Assembly (NCBI GenBank): GCA_009694095.1
Contig: SHVV01000009.1
Location: forward strand, 1-34,331
From: Alphaproteobacteria bacterium
GTDB taxonomy: Bacteria > Pseudomonadota > Alphaproteobacteria > SHVV01
Length of the DNA: 34,331 nt
Reading direction: 5' to 3'
This document shows, piece by piece, positions 29,328-34,331 of this stretch; positions within the stretch are counted from its first letter, which is position 1, and each line of letters begins with the position of its first letter. The notes under the pieces were generated by a model. It did not search any database. It saw only the letters and a list, made by a program, of their open reading frames with translations, and was not told the origin of the DNA. Both the position numbers and the translations under genes were made by a program.

Positions 29328-30251
29328 ATGGTTCGACGGTTTCGCATCGGAACGCGCGGCAGTCCGCTTGCGTTGATTCAGACCGAGCTCGTGAAGAAAG
29401 CGCTGTTGGCGCAACGGCCCGACCTCGCCGATCGGCTCGAAATCGTCATCGTCAAGACTAGCGGCGATCTCATTCAGGATCGGCCGCTTGCCGAAGTTGG
29501 CGGCAAAGGTCTGTTCGCTAAGGAAATCGAAGAAGGGCTCGCGGCCGAATCGCTCGATTTCGCGGTCCACTCGGTCAAGGACATGGAGACCAAGCTCCCG
29601 GCGGGTCTTGTGCTCGCGGCGACGCTGCCGCGCGAGGACGCGCGCGATGTCCTGATCGCGCCGGGTGTCGACTCGATCGCCGCGCTCGCCCTGCATGCAA
29701 CCATTGGAACCTCCTCGCTTCGCCGCCAGGCGCAGCTTTTGGCGCTCCGACCGGACCTGCGCATCGTCATGCTGCGTGGCAACGTCGAGACGCGGCTGCG
29801 TAAGATCGTCGATGGCGCTGCTTCAGCGACGTTGCTGGCGTTAGCTGGATTGCGTCGCCTTGGCCGGCTCGAGCCAAGCGCTACTCCCTTGACGCACGAG
29901 GAAATGCTGCCGGCCGTTGGCCAAGGCGCGGTCGGAATCGAGTGCCGCAGCGATGACGACGACGTGCTGAGACTACTGCAGCTCATCGATGACCGGGCGA
30001 CGAGCGCCGCTATCGCAGCCGAGCGCGCGATGCTGGCGGCGCTCGACGGTTCATGCCGGACGCCGATTGCCGGCTATGCGTCGCTTGTCGGCGAACAGCT
30101 CATCCTCACCGGCCTTATCGCCCGCGCCGACGGCACTGGGCTCGTTCGCGCGCGACGCGAAGGACCGGCGAACGCTTCGATCGATATCGGCCGCGCGCTC
30201 GGCGATGAGCTTCGCGGGCGGGCGGTGCCCGGCGTGCTCGCCGGCGGATGA
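29328..30251 (+). CDS. hemC: Hydroxymethylbilane synthase (porphobilinogen deaminase)
   Basis: 307 aa; RIGTRGSPLALIQTELVKKAL, GLFAKEIEEGLAAESLDFAVHSVKDMETKLP, TSSLRRQAQLLALRPDLRIVMLRGNVETRLRKI, LDGSCRTPIAGYA. Confidence 0.97.
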   Translation: MVRRFRIGTRGSPLALIQTELVKKALLAQRPDLADRLEIVIVKTSGDLIQDRPLAEVGGKGLFAKEIEEGLAAESLDFAVHSVKDMETKLPAGLVLAATLPREDARDVLIAPGVDSIAALALHATIGTSSLRRQAQLLALRPDLRIVMLRGNVETRLRKIVDGAASATLLALAGLRRLGRLEPSATPLTHEEMLPAVGQGAVGIECRSDDDDVLRLLQLIDDRATSAAIAAERAMLAALDGSCRTPIAGYASLVGEQLILTGLIARADGTGLVRARREGPANASIDIGRALGDELRGRAVPGVLAGG

Positions 30252-30970
30252 TGCGCATTCTCCTCACCCGACCGCGCGCCGACGCTGTCGAGCTGGCGGC
30301 CGAGCTTGCCCGGCGTGGCCACGAAACGTTGCTGCAGCCGCTGATGGAGATCGAGCCACGTACTGGCGTGACAATTGACTTTTCCGACGCTCAAGCGGTG
30401 CTGGCAACCAGTGCGAATGGGGTGCGGGCGATCGCCGCCGCGACCTCGGCGCGCGAAATCGCGCTTTACGCCGTCGGTGATGCAACGGCGCGTGCGGCGC
30501 GAGCCGTTGGTTTCACCCGCGTCGTGAGCGCGGCCGGCGACGTCAATGCTCTCGCCCGGCGCGTAACGGACGACCTCGATCCGACTGCCGGGCGGCTTAT
30601 CCATGTCGCCGCGAGCGAAATCGCGGGCGAGCTACAAGCCGACTTGGGACGCCAAGGCTTTACCGTCGAGCGAGTCACTCTCTACACCGCCAAGCCCGCG
30701 ACAACGCTGGCGGGCGAGGTCAAGACGGCGCTAAGGAACAACGAGATCGACGCGGCGCTCTTTTTCTCTCCGCGTACGGCGCGAACGTTTGCTAAGCTCA
30801 CGACCGAGGCGGGGTTGGTGTCATCGTGCCGCTTGATCGTCGCCGTTTGCCTGAGCGCGGCGGTCGCAGGCGCGCTGCAAGCAGTCCCGTGGCGCTTGAT
30901 CGCAGTTGCCGTAAGACCTGATCAGGCGGCGCTTTTGACGGCGCTCGACGTGTTTCAAGAACGAAGGTGA
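30248..30970 (+). CDS. hemD: Uroporphyrinogen-III synthase
   Basis: 240 aa; MRILLTRPRADAVELAAELARRGHETLLQPLMEI, LATSANGVRAIAA, YAVGDATARAARAVGFT, DAALFFSPRTARTFAKL; 4-nt overlap with hemC. Confidence 0.93.
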   Translation: MMRILLTRPRADAVELAAELARRGHETLLQPLMEIEPRTGVTIDFSDAQAVLATSANGVRAIAAATSAREIALYAVGDATARAARAVGFTRVVSAAGDVNALARRVTDDLDPTAGRLIHVAASEIAGELQADLGRQGFTVERVTLYTAKPATTLAGEVKTALRNNEIDAALFFSPRTARTFAKLTTEAGLVSSCRLIVAVCLSAAVAGALQAVPWRLIAVAVRPDQAALLTALDVFQERR

Positions 30971-30976
30971 GATCGG

Positions 30977-32041
30977 TTGCCGGACAACGATTCCGTCATT
31001 GACGCGTCCATCGTGGACGAAACACCCGAGCCGAGCCGGAAAAAAGGCGAGCCGCGCTCAACTCGGCGCATCGCGTGGGCGTTCCTCCTCGTCATCTTAG
31101 CCGTTGTTTTCGTCGCCGGATTTTTTGTCGCCGAGACCTACCGCTCGAGATCGAACCGATCGGTCGGCGGCGACGACGCGCGCACGACTGCTCTCGATTC
31201 GAAGTCCGAAAAATCCGAGCCGGCGGCTCCCGGCGTTGCGCCCACGCCCCGCGAACAACCGGCCGCGCCCGCAGCGACCAAACCTATCGTCAATTCGGTC
31301 GCACTCACCGACGGCAACGAGGCGGCCATGTCGGAAGAGCTTCGCGCCCGACTCGACCAGCTCGATACCCGCCTGGCGGCGGCCAAGCGTCTGGGTTCGG
31401 CCGAGAAATTGGCGGCGCTCGGTGATGAAATTCGCCGCACCGATGATCGTTTGAGCGCGCTAGAGCAGCAGGTGTTGATTCTCGTCCGCGACCTAGCGCG
31501 GAGCGAACCAGGCCGGATCGCGCTTTTGCTCGCAGCGAGCGATTTACGCGTCGCCGTCAAAGCCGGTCTTTACGCAACCGAGCTTGCGGCCGTGGCGACG
31601 CTGGTCGAAAGGAGCGTGCTGCGCGACGATGCGAACGTCCGCGAAGCGCTGGCAACACTTGCCCAACGTCGCGAACTCGGCCTCGCGACACCGGCGCAGC
31701 TTCGCGCCCGATTTGGCCAACTCGCTGGAGCGATCGCCACCGCGCGTAACGCGGAAGGCTCTTGGATCGATCGTGCGTGGCAGCGCGCCGCCACGATCGT
31801 CACCGTCCGGCGCACCGGCGACGCCGCGGTCAAGGACAGCGAGGTGCGAGTCGCCCTCGCCGAACGCCGGCTTGACGCCGGCGATGTTTCCGGCGCGCAT
31901 GCCGAGCTCGCCGGGTTAGCCCCCGCAGCGCGGGCGATCGCCCAACCCTGGCTCGACGAAGCAGCGGCGCGCGTAATGGCGGAACGGGCAAGCGCCGGCC
32001 TTTACGCTCGTCTCGTGCGCTATGCCGCCGGGGAAACTTAA
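30977..32041 (+). CDS. Mitofilin-like (COG4223) inner-membrane protein
   Basis: TTG start, 354 aa; single N-terminal TM (RRIAWAFLLVILAVVFVAGFFVAETYRS), coiled-coil middle, C-terminal mitofilin-like helical region; located between hemD and hemY. Confidence 0.8.
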   Translation: MPDNDSVIDASIVDETPEPSRKKGEPRSTRRIAWAFLLVILAVVFVAGFFVAETYRSRSNRSVGGDDARTTALDSKSEKSEPAAPGVAPTPREQPAAPAATKPIVNSVALTDGNEAAMSEELRARLDQLDTRLAAAKRLGSAEKLAALGDEIRRTDDRLSALEQQVLILVRDLARSEPGRIALLLAASDLRVAVKAGLYATELAAVATLVERSVLRDDANVREALATLAQRRELGLATPAQLRARFGQLAGAIATARNAEGSWIDRAWQRAATIVTVRRTGDAAVKDSEVRVALAERRLDAGDVSGAHAELAGLAPAARAIAQPWLDEAAARVMAERASAGLYARLVRYAAGET

Positions 32042-32043
32042 GC

Positions 32044-33480
32044 GTGATCCGTTTTGCCTTCGGATTCTTGATCGTCGCCGCCATCGCTGGCTTCATCGCG
32101 TGGCTGGCCGGCATCTCGGGGACCGTTTCGATCGACATTGGCGACTATCGAATGGAGTCATCGCTCCTCGCCGCATTCGCAGCACTTGCGATCGTAGCCG
32201 CTGTCAGCGGCTCCCTGGCTCGGCTGTATGGTTGGTTTCGAACCGGACCGCGGCGGTTCCTCGCGGCCCGCGCCGCTGAGCGCCATCGGCGCGGTCTGCG
32301 GGCGTTGACCCAGGGCTTTACCGCCGTCGGGGCCGGCAATGCTGCGATCGCAAAGAAGATGGCACGTCGCGCTGAAGCCCTGCTCGACGAGCCGGCGCTG
32401 ACGCTGCTGCTGTCGGCGCAAGCGGCGCAGCTGGCAAACGATGACGTTGCGGCGCAACGGCAGTTTCAGGCCATGCTCGAGCGGCCGGAAACCGAGTTTC
32501 TCGGCGTCCGCGGACTTCTCGCCCAAGCCGAGCGCGCCGGCGACTCCGAGCGAGCTCTCGCACTAGCCCGGCGCGCGTTCAAGACCGCGCCGAATTCACC
32601 GTTCGCAGTGACGACCTTGGTCGCGCTCGAGGCCAAGACCGGCCATTGGGCGAACGTCGACTCGCTGCTGCGCGCGCGTGCCGTTTCATCGGCCTACGAG
32701 CCGGAGGAAGCGCGCAAGCTGGCGACGGTCGCCAAGTATGAGCGCGCGATCGAGGCCGAAGACAAAGGGCTTTCCGAGGCCGCGTTGGCGCTCGCGCGCG
32801 AAGCTCACACGCTGAGCCCTTCGTTCATTCCGGGCGCCGTCGCTTACGCGCGAGTGGTGGCTGCGCTCGGCCGCGAGCGAGCGGCACGCGCGGCGATTCG
32901 TGTTACCTGGCGGCGCAACCCGCACCCCTCGCTCGTGCCGGCGTTACGCGCCGTCGCTCCTTCCGAACCGCCGGATGCTTTTCTCCGCCGGGTGGACAAG
33001 CTGGTCGAGTTCAACGTCGATCACCTTGAGAGCCGCATCGCGGTCGCAGAGGCCGCCGCCGCCGCTGGCGCCGCCGATCGGGCTCGTCGGGCGCTGGCAC
33101 CACTGGCCGAGGACCCGTCCGCCAGCGCGATCGACGCGCGCGTCTGCACCATGATGACTTCGCTTGAGGAAGCGGCCGGCGCACCGGCGGCGGCAGCGGC
33201 CTGGCGGACGCGCCTGCACGCGGCGGCGGCCCGGATCGGATTTACGTGCGGATCTTGCGATGCGCCCCAAGACACCTATCGCTCGATCTGCGCCACCTGC
33301 GGCGCGGTGGCTTCGCTCGATGCTTTTGCCGGGAGCGAAACCGTCGAGCGCCGAGGCCTGCTGCCCGGATTCCTGGCCCGCTTGTTCGCACCGTCCGCGA
33401 CGGCACCGGCCGCAACCGAATCCGGTCGATCGGCCGGAGTTCAGGGCCGAAGAGTCAACACACCGTCCCGAACTTCATAA
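32044..33480 (+). CDS. hemY: HemY-family TPR membrane protein with C-terminal Cys4 zinc-ribbon-like motif
   Basis: GTG start; MIRFAFGFLIVAAIAGFIAWLAGISGTVSIDIGDYRMESSLLAAFAALAIVAAV HemY_N; TPR-like body; CGSCDAPQDTYRSICATCGAVASL near the C-terminus. Confidence 0.88.
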   Translation: MIRFAFGFLIVAAIAGFIAWLAGISGTVSIDIGDYRMESSLLAAFAALAIVAAVSGSLARLYGWFRTGPRRFLAARAAERHRRGLRALTQGFTAVGAGNAAIAKKMARRAEALLDEPALTLLLSAQAAQLANDDVAAQRQFQAMLERPETEFLGVRGLLAQAERAGDSERALALARRAFKTAPNSPFAVTTLVALEAKTGHWANVDSLLRARAVSSAYEPEEARKLATVAKYERAIEAEDKGLSEAALALAREAHTLSPSFIPGAVAYARVVAALGRERAARAAIRVTWRRNPHPSLVPALRAVAPSEPPDAFLRRVDKLVEFNVDHLESRIAVAEAAAAAGAADRARRALAPLAEDPSASAIDARVCTMMTSLEEAAGAPAAAAAWRTRLHAAAARIGFTCGSCDAPQDTYRSICATCGAVASLDAFAGSETVERRGLLPGFLARLFAPSATAPAATESGRSAGVQGRRVNTPSRTS

Positions 33481-34208
33481 CCGCGCAACTGGTCGAGCGC
33501 GCTCATGCCAAGGAGCGAGCCCGACAATCCACCGTCGCTCACGTTCGCGCGAATGCCGCGCAGTTGAATCGGACCGATATCGATGACGATCGGCGGCAGC
33601 GGCGCCGACCACCGATCGCCGCCCGCAGTGCTGACGCGAAGGTTGAATCGGAGTTGGTCCGGATCGAAGCCGAGGCGCTTTGCATCGGCCCGTGTCAGCA
33701 CGACACTGCTGGATCCGGTATCGATCAGAAAACGGATCGGCCGGCCGTTAACCTTGGTATCGATGTAGTAGTGCCCGGCGTTCGCGGCGCGGACTTCGAC
33801 GCCGCCGCCCGGACCAACGCGAGGAGAAGTCGGCAGCAGCGCGACGCTGATACGCCCGGCGATGCCGCCAAGTTCGCTCTTGAAGGCGTAGAGCGCGACC
33901 AGACCTAAAGCCACCGCAAGCCACAGTGCCGCCGCGCGAATCGTGGCCCGCCCGACGCTGCGCCAGTGGGCGAGCAGACTGCCCCCGAGCGCGACGAGAA
34001 CGATCAAATTATAGATGAGGTCCATTTGGGCGGCTTCGGTCTCGATCGCGTTTGGAAACAGGTGATCCAGAATCAACACAGTCGCGATCAACGCCACGGC
34101 GGTGATTAACCAAGGCATGGCCATTCGCCAACGCGGCGGGCGGGACGACCCCCATGGTGGTCGATTGCCTTGCACTGAGTCGCCGCCTCCTTGCGGGTGT
34201 GCTACCAA
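33441..34208 (-). CDS. Retropepsin-like (clan AA, TIGR02281-type) aspartic protease with N-terminal TM segments
   Basis: 255 aa; HYYIDTKVNGRPIRFLIDTGSSSVVLTRADAKRLGFDPDQL, DIGPIQLRGIRANVSDGGLSGSLLGMSALDQLRGYEVRDGVLTLRP. Confidence 0.92.
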   Translation of the reverse strand: MVAHPQGGGDSVQGNRPPWGSSRPPRWRMAMPWLITAVALIATVLILDHLFPNAIETEAAQMDLIYNLIVLVALGGSLLAHWRSVGRATIRAAALWLAVALGLVALYAFKSELGGIAGRISVALLPTSPRVGPGGGVEVRAANAGHYYIDTKVNGRPIRFLIDTGSSSVVLTRADAKRLGFDPDQLRFNLRVSTAGGDRWSAPLPPIVIDIGPIQLRGIRANVSDGGLSGSLLGMSALDQLRGYEVRDGVLTLRP

Positions 34209-34274
34209 ACCTCGAGCAAAGTCTAACCCCGGGCGCCAGCGCCCGCCCAGTCGAGCAACCTCGCGAGGACACCG

Positions 34275-34331
34275 ATGATCGATCTCTACACCGCCGCCAC
34301 CAGCAACGGTCTGCGCGCCTCCGTCATTCTG
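34275..34331 (+). CDS. N-terminus of a probable glutathione S-transferase family protein, truncated by the window end
   Basis: MIDLYTAATSNGLRASVIL resembles GST N-terminal thioredoxin-fold starts (MIDLYT..t.NG.k..I.L); GAGGA upstream of the ATG. Confidence 0.5.
   Translation, partial: MIDLYTAATSNGLRASVIL

Noticed and set aside
28200-29696. 498-aa ORF extending tsaD upstream
   Set aside because: TsaD starts at MIVLGIETSCDET; the extra N-terminus crosses the divergent intergenic region and hemC antisense.
1-34331. CRISPR arrays, IS elements, integrases or phage genes
   Set aside because: No regularly spaced repeats, transposase/integrase motifs or phage structural signatures were recognised on either strand by eye.

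Overview
GC-rich bacterial chromosomal window, probably alphaproteobacterial. Supporting signs are the layout tsaD | hemC-hemD-mitofilin-like-hemY, the run rsmB-htpX next to a DUF1674/SDHAF4-like gene, and an acidic TIGR02300-like C-terminus before tRNA-Ala. Most of the content is housekeeping or metabolic: a 2-oxo acid dehydrogenase complex (E1 alpha, E1 beta, E2, E3), SCO1/SenC, acyl-CoA dehydrogenase, a class III CoA-transferase, heparinase II/III, rpe, rsmB, htpX, acetyl-CoA synthetase, an MFS exporter, two Rieske proteins, an EVE-domain protein, gpsA, tsaD, the heme genes, and an aspartic protease. The most unusual structure is a tandem array of five divergent TSUP (TauE/SafE-like) permease genes at 18350-22113, all on the minus strand, tightly packed and just downstream of acs. 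I also reconstructed two decayed genes by reading across frames: a membrane+PAS sensor (529-1303) and an aquaporin/MIP channel (3239-4062). There is also a candidate 53-aa single-TM ORF (10787-10948) missing from the ORF track. I saw no CRISPR array, IS element, prophage or recognisable defence system.
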